Below are positions 41,391 through 49,535 of a stretch of 64,000 bases of DNA, in pieces. The stretch is from the NCBI RefSeq assembly GCF_029338275.1, contig NZ_CP119789.1:620001-684000 (forward strand), in the 5' to 3' direction. The notes under the pieces are model-generated. The model did not search any database, was not told where the DNA came from, and saw only the letters and a program-made list of their open reading frames with translations. Source of the DNA: Haloarcula ordinaria (lineage in GTDB: Archaea > Halobacteriota > Halobacteria > Halobacteriales > Haloarculaceae). The position numbers were made by a program, and so were the translations under genes. Numbering within the stretch: the stretch's first letter is position 1; each line of letters opens with the position of its first letter.

Positions 41391-42491
41391 TCAGGTGTCC
41401 GGGTCCCGGTCCGCGTCCAGATCCGCGTCCCCGGACCGGGGTGGCTCGTAGACGTAGAGGTGCTCGTCGTGGAGCACGAAGTACGCGTCACCGTCGGGGT
41501 CCTCGATGACGCTGTTGTCCGTGTCGATGGCGAAGTCGACCAGGTCCTGTAGCGAATCGGCCACCACACGAGGTCGGTCGAAGGCCGATTCTGGGAGGCG
41601 CATTCGGACAATCCAGTCGTCGTAATCCGACCGGTCGTCGCGGTACTCGAGATAGGTTCGGTCGGCGTCCGAGAGTGAGAGATACCCGTCCCCGCGGCCT
41701 CTGGCGACGAGTGCGAGCCCCAGGCCCGACATGCCGAGCAGCAGCGGGCCGACGACCGACCACGGGCCACCGGATGACGTTTCGACCGGGACTGCCCGCG
41801 TCGTCTGGTAGGTCTCGTGACTCCCGTTCGGGGTGACGTAGTAGACACTCTCGGTCGGTTCGATAGCGAGCGTGTACCGCTCGGTCGTTGTCCGTGGCTG
41901 GCCGTTGACCTCGCCGTTCAGCGCCACGACAGCGACGATGGTCATCTCGGTCGACCCGGGGAGGTCACCGAAGGCCGCTTCGGTCTGTCCGGACTGGTGT
42001 CGCACGTCACTCACGTTGAGCGAGAACGGCACCCGGACGCGAGCGTCGGGACCGAGCGAGGCACTCGACTCGGTGGCCAGCGCCTCTCGCTGGGACCACA
42101 GCACCGTCTCGGTGTCCCGGTCGTCGACAACGCGCCGCGTCTCCAGGAAGACGGTGGTGTTCACGTCGAGCTCGCCGCGCTCGCTCGCGCCGTATTCGAA
42201 GCTGAAGACCCCGTCGAGAACCGGTGTGACACGCAGGAAATACGGGTTCCGGCCGTCCAGCGTCTGTCCGACGGGGAACATCGGGTTCGACTTCTGGACG
42301 GTCGCGGCGTGGGTGAACGAGCCGTTCGTCTCCCACGAGGAGACGACCCGTTCCTCGGTGGTCGTCGATGGAGCGACGGTCGACGTGTAGGTCACCCAGG
42401 CGCTCGCAGTGCCGACCAGGAGGAGCAGTCCCACGATGAGCGGAAACCACGTGCTGGCCAGGTGACGGAGTCGAAGCGAGTCCAGCGTCAT
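41391..42491 (-). CDS. Membrane protein, DUF5305-like, of the putative fibre cluster
   Basis: 366 residues. N-terminal membrane segment (WFPLIVGLLLLVGTASAWVTY, cut at ~residue 15-35), a large extracellular beta-rich region (~40-240; EERVVSSWETNGSFTHAATV, VNTTVFLETRRVV), a second membrane helix (VVGPLLLGMSGLGLALVA, ~250-268), and a C-terminal cytoplasmic domain. The pattern matches DUF5305 as I recall it, a family seen beside archaeal signal peptidases. Last gene of a minus-strand operon with the winged-helix and secreted proteins. Confidence 0.8.
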   Translation of the reverse strand: MTLDSLRLRHLASTWFPLIVGLLLLVGTASAWVTYTSTVAPSTTTEERVVSSWETNGSFTHAATVQKSNPMFPVGQTLDGRNPYFLRVTPVLDGVFSFEYGASERGELDVNTTVFLETRRVVDDRDTETVLWSQREALATESSASLGPDARVRVPFSLNVSDVRHQSGQTEAAFGDLPGSTEMTIVAVVALNGEVNGQPRTTTERYTLAIEPTESVYYVTPNGSHETYQTTRAVPVETSSGGPWSVVGPLLLGMSGLGLALVARGRGDGYLSLSDADRTYLEYRDDRSDYDDWIVRMRLPESAFDRPRVVADSLQDLVDFAIDTDNSVIEDPDGDAYFVLHDEHLYVYEPPRSGDADLDADRDPDT

Positions 42492-42604
42492 TGCCGGCTC
42501 CTCGATGGAATGCTACTTTGATACGCGGTCGCTCGCCGGATAAGCCGGTCGCTACTGCGAACCGGCGAAGCGAGTAGCGACCGACTACGAGCACGCGCCA
42601 TCGT

Positions 42605-43009
42605 TCAACAGTCCACCGGGCGGACGAGCGTCCCCGATTCGTTCGAGCCGCTCACGTCGACGGTGATGTCCGCTGTGCAGTCGACGTCGGTGAATTCCAC
42701 GGTGAGACGTTCACCCGGGTCGAATCCCCCGTTCAGTGCCGGGGTCTGCGTCTCGCTGCCGACGGTCACGATCAGCGTCGTGAGCGTCGTCCCCGGCGGG
42801 TACTGATTCGTCACGTCGACGGTGAGGTTGGTCGCCGTGCCGGTGGTGTCGACCGTTTGCTGGAAGCCGAGATAGGCGGTCTGGTCGTCGGTGGTGGAGA
42901 CCACGAACGAACGGTCCGCGGACATCGTGACGTTCCCGGCCGAGGCCACGGTGACGCCGACGATGGCGACCGTCGCGACCAGCACGAGGAGGAGGCGATG
43001 GGGCGCCAC
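42605..43009 (-). CDS. Small secreted DUF1102/TasA-like protein
   Basis: 134 residues with a Sec signal peptide (HRLLLVLVATVAIVGVTVASAG). The mature part (MSADRSFVVSTTDDQTAYLGF, then beta-strand-rich) resembles the N-terminal strand pair of DUF1102/TasA-like fibre proteins. It has two Cys near the C-terminus (DVDCTADI, PVDC) that could form a disulfide. GTG start one base after the winged-helix gene's stop. Probably exported and possibly a minor fibre subunit; inference. Confidence 0.75.
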   Translation of the reverse strand: MAPHRLLLVLVATVAIVGVTVASAGNVTMSADRSFVVSTTDDQTAYLGFQQTVDTTGTATNLTVDVTNQYPPGTTLTTLIVTVGSETQTPALNGGFDPGERLTVEFTDVDCTADITVDVSGSNESGTLVRPVDC

Positions 43010-43010
43010 G

Positions 43011-43628
43011 TCACTTCACCTCCGGGGGTGTCTCGCGTGCGCCCAGGCGCATGTGTCGTTTACTGTCGTGGACGTGGACGAGCGACGAGAACAGGATGAT
43101 GGTCACGAAAAACACCCCCCACAGTTCGGTCTCTAAGAGCGTGACCGGCCACACCTGGGCCCAGCCGCCGACGAGGACGAGGCCGCTGAGCAGTGCGTAG
43201 CCCAGGTAGTAGAGACTCCACGGGATGTCGCGCTTCGGGACGACGTCGATGTAGAAGTCCTGGTCGGCCGCGGCGTCCGTGAGGGTGACAGTTTTGCGCT
43301 GCGAGTCGTACTCGATGAGTCCGTGGTCGTCCAGTTTCGGGAGGTGAAACTGGTGAAGCGCGTTCTGGACGCGTTTGCGCTCCTTGTAGGAGAGGAGGTC
43401 CGGCGGTTTCTCGTTCTCCCAGCCGGCGATCTGGCCGGCGAGGTCGCCGACCTCGACCGACCGCTTCCCTCGCCGCTTGAGAAAGTGGAGGACGAATCGC
43501 CGCCGTTGGTTGCTCAAGACTTTCAGTACCGTATCGTGAGAGAACGGGTTCGTCTCGTCTGTCCCACTCGACCCACCCTGGTCCGTCGAAACGGACCGCG
43601 TTTGTGTTGCAAGTTTCACACACACCAC
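43011..43628 (-). CDS. Winged-helix protein with two C-terminal membrane helices
   Basis: 205 residues. Residues ~30-120 form a winged helix (DTVLKVLSNQRRRFVLHFLK, VQNALHQFHLPKLDDHGLIEYD) of the haloarchaeal DUF7344-like type, and residues ~140-190 carry two hydrophobic helices (LYYLGYALLSGLVLVGGW and LWGVFFVTIILFSSLV). A membrane-tethered regulator of its own cluster is likely: it is the first gene of a minus-strand operon divergent from the secreted protein and signal peptidase. Confidence 0.85.
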   Translation of the reverse strand: MVCVKLATQTRSVSTDQGGSSGTDETNPFSHDTVLKVLSNQRRRFVLHFLKRRGKRSVEVGDLAGQIAGWENEKPPDLLSYKERKRVQNALHQFHLPKLDDHGLIEYDSQRKTVTLTDAAADQDFYIDVVPKRDIPWSLYYLGYALLSGLVLVGGWAQVWPVTLLETELWGVFFVTIILFSSLVHVHDSKRHMRLGARETPPEVK

Positions 43629-43914
43629 CGGTTAGATGTGCTACAATTCGTAGATGGACGAATAGTATACGCCGTCTACGACAGAAGTACACGGGATCTA
43701 ATACACGTATAGAGTGATTGGGTCGAGCGGAGCTGACATGTTACTCCGGTAGGGTGTCGAGAACGATTCCCGGATAGAGTGTATGCGAACCCCGCTGAGG
43801 GTATTTTCCAATGTAGGTCTGTTCCCAACGGAGAGACGTGACCTGCCGTGACGATTCGGACGGCGACGACGGACGTGCGTCGGCGCAGGTACACAAACAC
43901 TGGAACATCCAACA

Positions 43915-44484
43915 ATGAGACGACGAAAATTCCTTACCGCCGTCGGGGCACTCACTGCAGGAAGTGCCGCGACGCTCGGAACGAGCGCCTTCGAAGGCGC
44001 GTACATCAACGGTGACCGCTCGCTCGAACTGGACGTCGAGAGTGACAACAACGCGTACCTCAAGCTGATCTCCACGAGCCAATACTCCTCCTACGAGAGT
44101 GTCAGTGGAGGCTGGGAAGGCGGCCAGGGCGTCAGCCAGCTCACGGTCACGATCGACCGGCTGAACCCCAACATGGACTCGCGGTTCGACGACATCTTCC
44201 GCGTGCAGAACACGACCGGCTCCGAAGTGGAGCTGGCGATCGGAGATGGGCCCGACTGGAACGGTGGCTACGAGGACACGCTCAAGATCTTCGCCCAGCC
44301 GTCCGGTGGCGGCTCCCCCGTCCGACTCGACGACGGCGGGTCGATTACGCTCGCCGCGGGTGACTACGTCGAGATCAACGTGGTCGTCCTCCTCGCCACT
44401 GGACCCAACAGCGGCAACCCGAACGGGCATACCAAACCGGATACGCTGACGTTCACCGCCGACGGAACCGACTCCAGCGCCTGA
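43915..44484 (+). CDS. Secreted DUF1102/TasA-like protein
   Basis: 189 residues. N-terminal RRRKFLTAVGALTAGSAATL is a Tat-like or Sec signal with a typical cleavage zone (GTSAFEGAY). The mature region is beta-rich: ELDVESDNNAYLKLI, VTIDRLNPNMDSRFDDIFRVQN and YVEINVVVLLATG. This is the layout of DUF1102 proteins, which I regard as TasA-like fibre subunits of archaea (donor-strand type). It is followed by a signal peptidase 165 bp downstream, like tasA-sipW in Bacillus. Confidence 0.82.
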   Translation: MRRRKFLTAVGALTAGSAATLGTSAFEGAYINGDRSLELDVESDNNAYLKLISTSQYSSYESVSGGWEGGQGVSQLTVTIDRLNPNMDSRFDDIFRVQNTTGSEVELAIGDGPDWNGGYEDTLKIFAQPSGGGSPVRLDDGGSITLAAGDYVEINVVVLLATGPNSGNPNGHTKPDTLTFTADGTDSSA

Positions 44485-44649
44485 GCGAATTCACTCGGGC
44501 GGCACGACCGTCACACCTCGCTTTCACATCACCGCTTTTTCGGACCCGGCCGCGCTCGGAGCGGAGCTGGCACAACGCCACTCGAACGGGCATTAGCAAG
44601 CGTGTACTTGTAACCCTCCCCGTCCACGGACCCACCACGCGAAGGAACA

Positions 44650-45804
44650 ATGAATCCGCGCTCGCTCGCTGGTCACCTCGGGACGCTGCTCGTCGCGGTA
44701 CTCGTCGCGGTCGTCGTCCTGGGTGCGATATTCGGACAGCCCCTCCTGGTGAGTTTCGTCACCAGCGGGAGCATGGAGCCCAGTCTGACGCCCGGCGACG
44801 GATTCGTGGTCGTGCCGAAAGCGGTCGCCGGCCCGGTCGGACCGGGCGACGTCATCGTCTACGATGCCGAGCGGCTCCACAACGGCGGCCTGGTGACCCA
44901 CCGTGTCGTCGACGAGACCGAGCGCGGGTTCATCACGAAAGGCGACGCGAACGCGTTTATCGACCAGGGGGACGGTGAGCCGCCGGTCAAATCCGCGCAG
45001 GTCGTGGGCGTCGCAGTCCAGTACCGCGGCTCCGTCGTCGCCATCCCACATCTCGGGACGGCGTTCGGCGCTGTCAACGACGCCCTCGGGTCGGTGCAGT
45101 CCACCATCGCGCGGACGACCGGAACACGCGCGGTCCTCGGGACGAGCGGCCTCGCGTACCTCTTTTTCGCCGGGTCGGTCCTCTGGTACGGACTCGGGCT
45201 CTGGCAGGAGCGAACCGGACGGGCCCGACGGCGCTCGACGTCGCGAGACACGGGCCAGAGCGTGCACCTGATCGTCGGTACGCTCGTCATCGTCGTCGTC
45301 GTCGCCGCGACGGTGGGGATGGCCGGCCCGGCGGGCAAGACGCAGTACGACTTCGTGAGCGCCCACTATGACTCGGACGGGACGCGTGTCCTCGAGAGCG
45401 GGACCTCCGAGACGACGGTCCACCCGATGGGTAACGGCGGTCCCGTTCCGATGGTGGTCTTTCTGGAGCCGGCCAACCCGGGTATCGACGTCTCTCCAGA
45501 GGAGGTGTACATCGGCGGCCGGAGCGGGGCCAACGCCACCGTGACCTTGACCGCCCCACCGGACATCGGCTACTACAGCTACTACATGGTCGAACACCGG
45601 TACTTCGCTATTCTCCCCCAGCCAGTCATTCGAGGGCTACACGAGTACCATCCCTGGGCCCCGGTCGTCGTCATCGACGGACTCCTCGCGATAGTCTTCT
45701 ACGCGCTCGGCGTCGGCGTTGCCGAGACCGGCCGCGTTCGGCTCCGGTCACGGGATGTCCCGTACCAGCTCCGACTCCGTCGATGGCTCCGGCGGCGCTA
45801 CTGA
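44650..45804 (+). CDS. Signal peptidase I (S26, archaeal/SipW type) with extended C-terminus
   Basis: 384 residues. An N-terminal membrane helix, then the catalytic Ser in TSGSMEPSLTPGD (~residue 40) and the His that replaces bacterial Lys in GLVTHRVVDETERGFITKGDANAFID, the ER/archaeal S26B arrangement. A second helix (~residues 165-185) and ~195 further residues with a beta-rich extracellular domain and a last membrane helix (VVVIDGLLAIVFYALGVGV) follow. Long C-terminal domains are unusual for a housekeeping signal peptidase and suggest a dedicated enzyme for the neighbouring secreted proteins. Confidence 0.92.
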   Translation: MNPRSLAGHLGTLLVAVLVAVVVLGAIFGQPLLVSFVTSGSMEPSLTPGDGFVVVPKAVAGPVGPGDVIVYDAERLHNGGLVTHRVVDETERGFITKGDANAFIDQGDGEPPVKSAQVVGVAVQYRGSVVAIPHLGTAFGAVNDALGSVQSTIARTTGTRAVLGTSGLAYLFFAGSVLWYGLGLWQERTGRARRRSTSRDTGQSVHLIVGTLVIVVVVAATVGMAGPAGKTQYDFVSAHYDSDGTRVLESGTSETTVHPMGNGGPVPMVVFLEPANPGIDVSPEEVYIGGRSGANATVTLTAPPDIGYYSYYMVEHRYFAILPQPVIRGLHEYHPWAPVVVIDGLLAIVFYALGVGVAETGRVRLRSRDVPYQLRLRRWLRRRY

Positions 45805-45871
45805 CGGGTTGCGGTCGAAAACGGGTCAGAGAGCTCTACAAACGGCTGCGGCTGGCAGGTGTGGAGTGCCG

Positions 45872-46363
45872 CTATGTCTCGTCGTCGTTCCCTTGCATTA
45901 CTGCCTCGTGAAGCTCGTCGTCTAGAGTCGGACTCTCGTACGCACTCTCCGTCGACCACTTGTACTGCACTGTCTGGGCGTCGTCGATGGTGACGAGTGC
46001 ACGCTTAGGGACCCCTTCGTGATGTTCCCACTCGTCGTAGGCGAGTCCGAGTTGCTCTGTAACGGTTCCCGTCGTATCACTCAACAGCGGGAACGGAATG
46101 TCGTACTCCTCGATGAATTTCTCGTGCGCGTAACAACTGTCGAGAGAGAGGCCGAACACGTCGACGTCCTCTGTGAAGGCCAGGAACTCGGCATCACGGA
46201 ACTTGCACATCACCTCCGTGCAGACAGGACTGAAATCGAACGGGTAGGTAACCAACACGACAGACCCTTCGTCGGTAAAGTCGCTCAATCGATATTTCGA
46301 GAAACCGTCACCGTCTGTACCAGGTAATAGAAAATCGTCGACTGCATCCGTAAGCTGAACCAC
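45872..46363 (-). CDS. Peroxiredoxin (AhpC/TSA family)
   Basis: 163 residues. The peroxidatic Cys lies in YPFDFSPVCTEVMC (~residue 48), with the conserved Thr/Pro and a second Cys four residues on; the resolving Arg region is DNA-like YKWS. A typical thioredoxin fold with FGLSLDSCYAHEKFIEEYDIPFPLLSD follows. It reduces peroxides using thiol donors. A TATA box (GTATTTATACTC on the minus strand, ~46384-46395) lies ~25 nt before the ATG at 46363. Confidence 0.92.
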   Translation of the reverse strand: MVQLTDAVDDFLLPGTDGDGFSKYRLSDFTDEGSVVLVTYPFDFSPVCTEVMCKFRDAEFLAFTEDVDVFGLSLDSCYAHEKFIEEYDIPFPLLSDTTGTVTEQLGLAYDEWEHHEGVPKRALVTIDDAQTVQYKWSTESAYESPTLDDELHEAVMQGNDDET

Positions 46364-46687
46364 TGTCGAGCTATACCTTGTGTGAGTATAAATACCCCAT
46401 ACCGATATTTTCGGGGTCGGGGGTTACTCACGTAGCGATTCCGCACCCGAAAACAGGACTGACGGTTCTGAGACGGGCACGATGGGATTCTCACCCGATG
46501 CCAGACCTCGCTTCGCTCGGTCTGCCGTACTTCGAATCCCCTGCGTGCTGCGATTCAGCACGCTTCACGGGCACGATGGGGTCTGATTCTCCGGGGAACT
46601 GCTACTCCGATATCACCGAACGCGATCCACCCAGCAAAGGTTTTTGACTGTAAGTGTTGTAAGGATTGAACACGGGGAACGAGACAG
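46364..46687. repeat. tRNA-Arg 3'-end copies and hairpins, left of the toxin-antitoxin pair
   Basis: Contains two partial copies of the tRNA-Arg 3' end: GACGGGCACGATGGGATTC at 46472-46490 (19 bp identical to 47441-47459) and ACGGGCACGATGGG at 46567-46580 (14 bp identical). The first is followed by a CAGACC/GGTCTG hairpin with TTCG core (46502-46524), a T-arm-like TTCGAATCCCC and a second hairpin CGTGCTG/CAGCACG (~46543-46562). The rest is the Prx promoter and the leader of the antitoxin gene. Confidence 0.75.
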
Positions 46688-46885
46688 ATGTCGAACGCCA
46701 GCAAGCGAATCCCAGTCACGGAAGAACGGTGGAAGGAACTGAACGAACTCAAGGAGGCGGGCGAAACATACGACGACCTGCTCGCGGAGTTGATACAGGA
46801 ACACCAGCGGCGGCGACTCGCCGAACGGACGAAGGAAGTCCGCGAGGCAGACAGTGAGGAGCTAACGTCACTCGATGAGTTATGA
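46688..46885 (+). CDS. Antitoxin of a RelE/ParE-type toxin-antitoxin pair
   Basis: 65 residues: KRIPVTEERWKELNELKEAG is a short RHH-like strand and helix (DUF7557/VapB-like type in haloarchaea), followed by a charged helical tail (LIQEHQRRRLAERTKEV) that would wrap the toxin. The ATG at 46688 is used. It overlaps the toxin gene by 11 bp, the usual antitoxin-first arrangement allowing autoregulation. Confidence 0.85.
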   Translation: MSNASKRIPVTEERWKELNELKEAGETYDDLLAELIQEHQRRRLAERTKEVREADSEELTSLDEL

Positions 46886-47171
46886 GGTACTCCTCGCCGA
46901 AGAAGCCCGCGAGTACGTCGCCGCGTTAGACGAGAAGAGTACCCGTATCGTGAAGGACAACCTTCGAAAGTTAGCGGACGATCCACATCCCAGACCAGGT
47001 TCTGGCTCCGGTGACAAAGAGAAACTGGTGGTCGACGGCGAAGAACTATACCGGTTACATATCGGTCGTACTCACACCGCGTTTTATCATATTCTCGAAG
47101 CGGACGAGGAAGTCCGTGTAATCGAGATTCTGGATATCGACGAGGCACACAAGCGCTACGGGTTCGATTGA
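46875..47171 (+). CDS. RelE/ParE-family toxin
   Basis: 98 residues: MSYEVLLAEEAREYVAALDEK, a helical hairpin, then strands DGEELYRLHIGRTHTAFYHI and EEVRVIEILDIDEAHKRYG, the classic RelE/ParE fold. RelE members cut mRNA on the ribosome; ParE members inhibit gyrase. Basic residues are fewer than in bacterial RelE, as usual in halophiles. The pair sits between tRNA-Arg 3'-end copies. Confidence 0.9.
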   Translation: MSYEVLLAEEAREYVAALDEKSTRIVKDNLRKLADDPHPRPGSGSGDKEKLVVDGEELYRLHIGRTHTAFYHILEADEEVRVIEILDIDEAHKRYGFD

Positions 47172-47442
47172 ACGAGCGCGCGGCCGCATCTGTCAATTCA
47201 GTTGTATTGGCACGGGTACGATGGGATTCTCACCGAAGGAAGACGTGCTCGCTCACTGCGTTCGCTGTGCGCGACTTCCAGGGTTCGAATCTGCTCGGTA
47301 GCGTGCCTCCAGAGTGTGGCTTATCCGCGCGAACGAAGTGAGCGCGGTTCACCGGCACCGAGCGCAGCGAGGTGCCGGCCCTTTTCGCCCACGTTTTTCA
47401 AGGAGCGGTGCGCGAAGCGCACCCGACGCAGAAAAAGGTGGA
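47172..47442. repeat. tRNA-Arg 3'-end copy, hairpin and shared tRNA-trailer element
   Basis: A third tRNA-Arg 3'-end copy, ACGGGTACGATGGGATTC, lies at 47212-47229 (one mismatch). It is followed by a GGAAG/CTTCC hairpin (47238-47279) and an inverted T-arm-like GGGTTCGAATC (47281-47291), exactly the architecture seen at 6744-6806. The conserved element at 47378-47442 (GGCCCTTTTCGCCCACGTTT... to ...GCAGAAAAAGGTGGA) abuts the intact tRNA-Arg 3' end and matches 6661-6743. Confidence 0.75.
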
Positions 47443-47517
47443 CGGGCACGATGGGATTCGAACCCACGACCGTCGGATTAGAAGTCCGACGCTCTATCCA
47501 GACTGAGCTACGTGCCC
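47443..47517 (-). tRNA. tRNA-Arg (anticodon TCT)
   Basis: The reverse strand folds as GGGCACG/CGTGCCC acceptor, D-arm GCTCAGTCTGGATAGAGC, anticodon stem TCGGA/TCCGA with loop CTTCTAA (anticodon TCT), T-arm GTGGG-TTCGAAT-CCCAT, discriminator G. No intron; CCA not encoded. Partial copies of its 3' end occur at 46472, 46567 and 47212. Confidence 0.95.
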
Positions 47518-47559
47518 TCAGCCAGTCGTACAGAGGGTAGCGACAAAAGGGGTGCGAAA

Positions 47560-47856
47560 TCAGCCCTCGAACTCGACGTCCTCGTCGGTGGCCTCGGCGG
47601 TCGTGATGGCGATGGCGTCGGTCGTCTCGACGGCGGTGAGTCCGGCGATTGCACAGACGTCGTCGACGCGCTCGTGGGGGACCGAGACGGCGAGGTCGTC
47701 GAACTGGAGGCGGCGCTCGATGGTGCCGCCGCAATCCGCGACGGCGCGGGCGACGGCCTCGGGGTCGGCGTCGTCGGCCGTCGTCAGTGCCAGCGCGACG
47801 GATTCGTCCGGAATCGGATCGGCACGGATGCTCTCGACGGCGCGGGAGACGTACAT
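47560..47856 (-). CDS. Small hypothetical protein after DUF373
   Basis: 98 residues: MYVSRAVESIRADPIPDESVAL. Two beta-alpha-beta-like units (ESVALALTTADDADPEAVARAV, CGGTIERRLQFDDLAVSVPHERV) suggest a small ferredoxin-like fold. No family recognised. Its ATG overlaps the DUF373 stop by three bases (ATGA), so it is co-translated with it. The open frame extends far upstream, but that extension overlaps DUF373 in another frame and is a shadow. Confidence 0.7.
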   Translation of the reverse strand: MYVSRAVESIRADPIPDESVALALTTADDADPEAVARAVADCGGTIERRLQFDDLAVSVPHERVDDVCAIAGLTAVETTDAIAITTAEATDEDVEFEG

Positions 47857-48956
47857 CACTCCGAGGAATGGCCGCCGGGGCCTTGACTGCGCTGGTCCGG
47901 CGGTTCGAAGCGGGTCTCGGCGACGGCGAAGGCGAGGGTGCTCGCCAGGCCCAGCAGCGTCCCGCCGGTGAGGACGATGGCGAGGTACTCGAGGTCCTGC
48001 AGGCCGAGGAAGAAGGCGCTGACCCCGTGGAGGACCGCGGCGATGGCCACCACGTAGAACGGCGCGTTGAGGTAGCGCCAGCGGAACGTGTCGTGGAGGT
48101 ACTCGTCGGTGACCCGGCCCAGACTGGAGGTGACGCCGGCGGCGGCGAACCACTGGAGCGAGCCGAAGACGAGCGCGGCGATGACCTCGACAGCCGAACG
48201 CGGCTGGGGCTGGGCCTCGAGCGTCTGCAGGCCGCTGACGCCGCCGATGACCAGCAGCGCCGCGGCGACGACGTAGGTGATGATGGTGATGCGTCCAGCG
48301 TACACCCCGGAGGTGATGCGTTCGGCCGTGCTGTCGATCACGTCTTCGGCGCCGAGTCCCCGGGCGAGGACGTACAGCCCCAGCAGCCCGGAGATGATGC
48401 CCAGCGCCGACCCCGGCAGCCCCAGCGACTCGACGGCGATGGTCAGCGGGTAGATGAGCAGGAGGATGCCGAGCGGCACGAGGATGGTCCCCCGCGTCTC
48501 CGGGTCGTCGAGGACCTGCTTGATGGTGTAGTACATCGACTCTAAGTCCTGGGCCTGGCGGACGACGACACGGCGGACGCCGTCGATGGGGACCCGCGAG
48601 CGGATGACCGGCACCACGGACTCGTCCTGCGCGCCGTCGGTGACGACGAGCGCCGTGACGTCCTCGCTGGTGACCAGCGACGCGAGCACCGTATCGACCT
48701 CCTCGCCGACGGCGCGGTTCGCCGCCACGTCGCTCCCGTCGACGCCGGTGACTGCGGCCACCTCGACGGCTTCGTCCTCGACGCCGTCGTAGATGTGGAT
48801 GCCCTCGAAGAGGACGTTGACGTCGGAGTCCTCGGGGTCGACCTCGGCCAGCGCGACGGCGGCGTCCTCCACGGCGTCCCGGCCGATGACGGGCGTGGAG
48901 ATGCCGGTCTTGCGACCGAGGTCGTCGTCGAGGTCGACACACAGCACCAGCAACAT
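47856..48956 (-). CDS. DUF373 membrane protein
   Basis: 366 residues. The N-terminal ~140 residues are a Rossmann-like soluble domain (VLCVDLDDDLGRKTGISTPVIGR, VTALVVTDGAQDESVVPVI), followed by about six membrane helices. The VDLDDDLG start and GIHIYDGVEDEAVEV segment identify archaeal DUF373. Function is uncharacterised. Operon with the small protein downstream; a PsiE-like gene lies upstream on the same strand. Confidence 0.9.
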   Translation of the reverse strand: MLLVLCVDLDDDLGRKTGISTPVIGRDAVEDAAVALAEVDPEDSDVNVLFEGIHIYDGVEDEAVEVAAVTGVDGSDVAANRAVGEEVDTVLASLVTSEDVTALVVTDGAQDESVVPVIRSRVPIDGVRRVVVRQAQDLESMYYTIKQVLDDPETRGTILVPLGILLLIYPLTIAVESLGLPGSALGIISGLLGLYVLARGLGAEDVIDSTAERITSGVYAGRITIITYVVAAALLVIGGVSGLQTLEAQPQPRSAVEVIAALVFGSLQWFAAAGVTSSLGRVTDEYLHDTFRWRYLNAPFYVVAIAAVLHGVSAFFLGLQDLEYLAIVLTGGTLLGLASTLAFAVAETRFEPPDQRSQGPGGHSSE

Positions 48957-48979
48957 GGGGGAGGGTATGCCGTCGCCGT

Positions 48980-49498
48980 TTAACTGTCTTCGGGCGGCGC
49001 GCCGGTGTCCGACGTCTCCTCGCGGGTGCGGCGCTCGACGACGAGCAGCGCCGCCAGGCCGAGGATGATGAGGGTGTAGGAGGCCGCCGCGAGCAGCGCG
49101 GCCTGTTCGGAGGCGTACTCTCCGGTCCGGAAGATGATGGCTTTCCGGACCATCGCGATGACGCCCGTGTAGATGACCAGGCGGACGATGCGTCTGGTCT
49201 GGCTCTCCTGCGTGTAGGCGACCACGGTCTGATACACTTCGACGATGATAAAGAGCAGCAGGGCGGTGTCGATGAACCCGACAACCACCAGCGGGTCGGT
49301 GATGCTCCCGCCGAGCGCGGTCCGGAAGATTTGGAGCCCCAGGTCGAAGACGCCGATCGCGAAGAGGATGACCAGCACCACCGCAGCGACCACCTCGACG
49401 TAGCGCATGACGTCCTCACTCCGGGCGAGGACGCGTTCGTCGAGGCGCTCGCCGGACGAGATCGAACCGCCGACCGGCCCCGTATCGTCGTCGGCCAT
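48980..49498 (-). CDS. PsiE-like membrane protein
   Basis: About 172 residues from the ATG at 49498 (MADDDTGPVGG). A soluble N-terminal ~35 residues are followed by four hydrophobic helices, with FDLGLQIFRTALGGSI, FIIVEVYQTVVAYTQ and IYTGVIAMVRKAIIFR, matching the phosphate-starvation-inducible PsiE superfamily. Its biochemical role is unknown. Same strand and 23 bp from DUF373. Confidence 0.82.
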   Translation of the reverse strand: MADDDTGPVGGSISSGERLDERVLARSEDVMRYVEVVAAVVLVILFAIGVFDLGLQIFRTALGGSITDPLVVVGFIDTALLLFIIVEVYQTVVAYTQESQTRRIVRLVIYTGVIAMVRKAIIFRTGEYASEQAALLAAASYTLIILGLAALLVVERRTREETSDTGAPPEDS

Positions 49499-49535
49499 AC
49501 CGGTACGTGTCGTTCGACACACATCAACGCGGTAC

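Noticed and set aside
47857..49527. Upstream extension of the small gene at 47560 into a ~655-residue frame
   Set aside because: It covers DUF373 and PsiE-like genes in another frame and is Arg/Pro-rich. Only the C-terminal 98 residues from the ATG at 47856 look like a protein.
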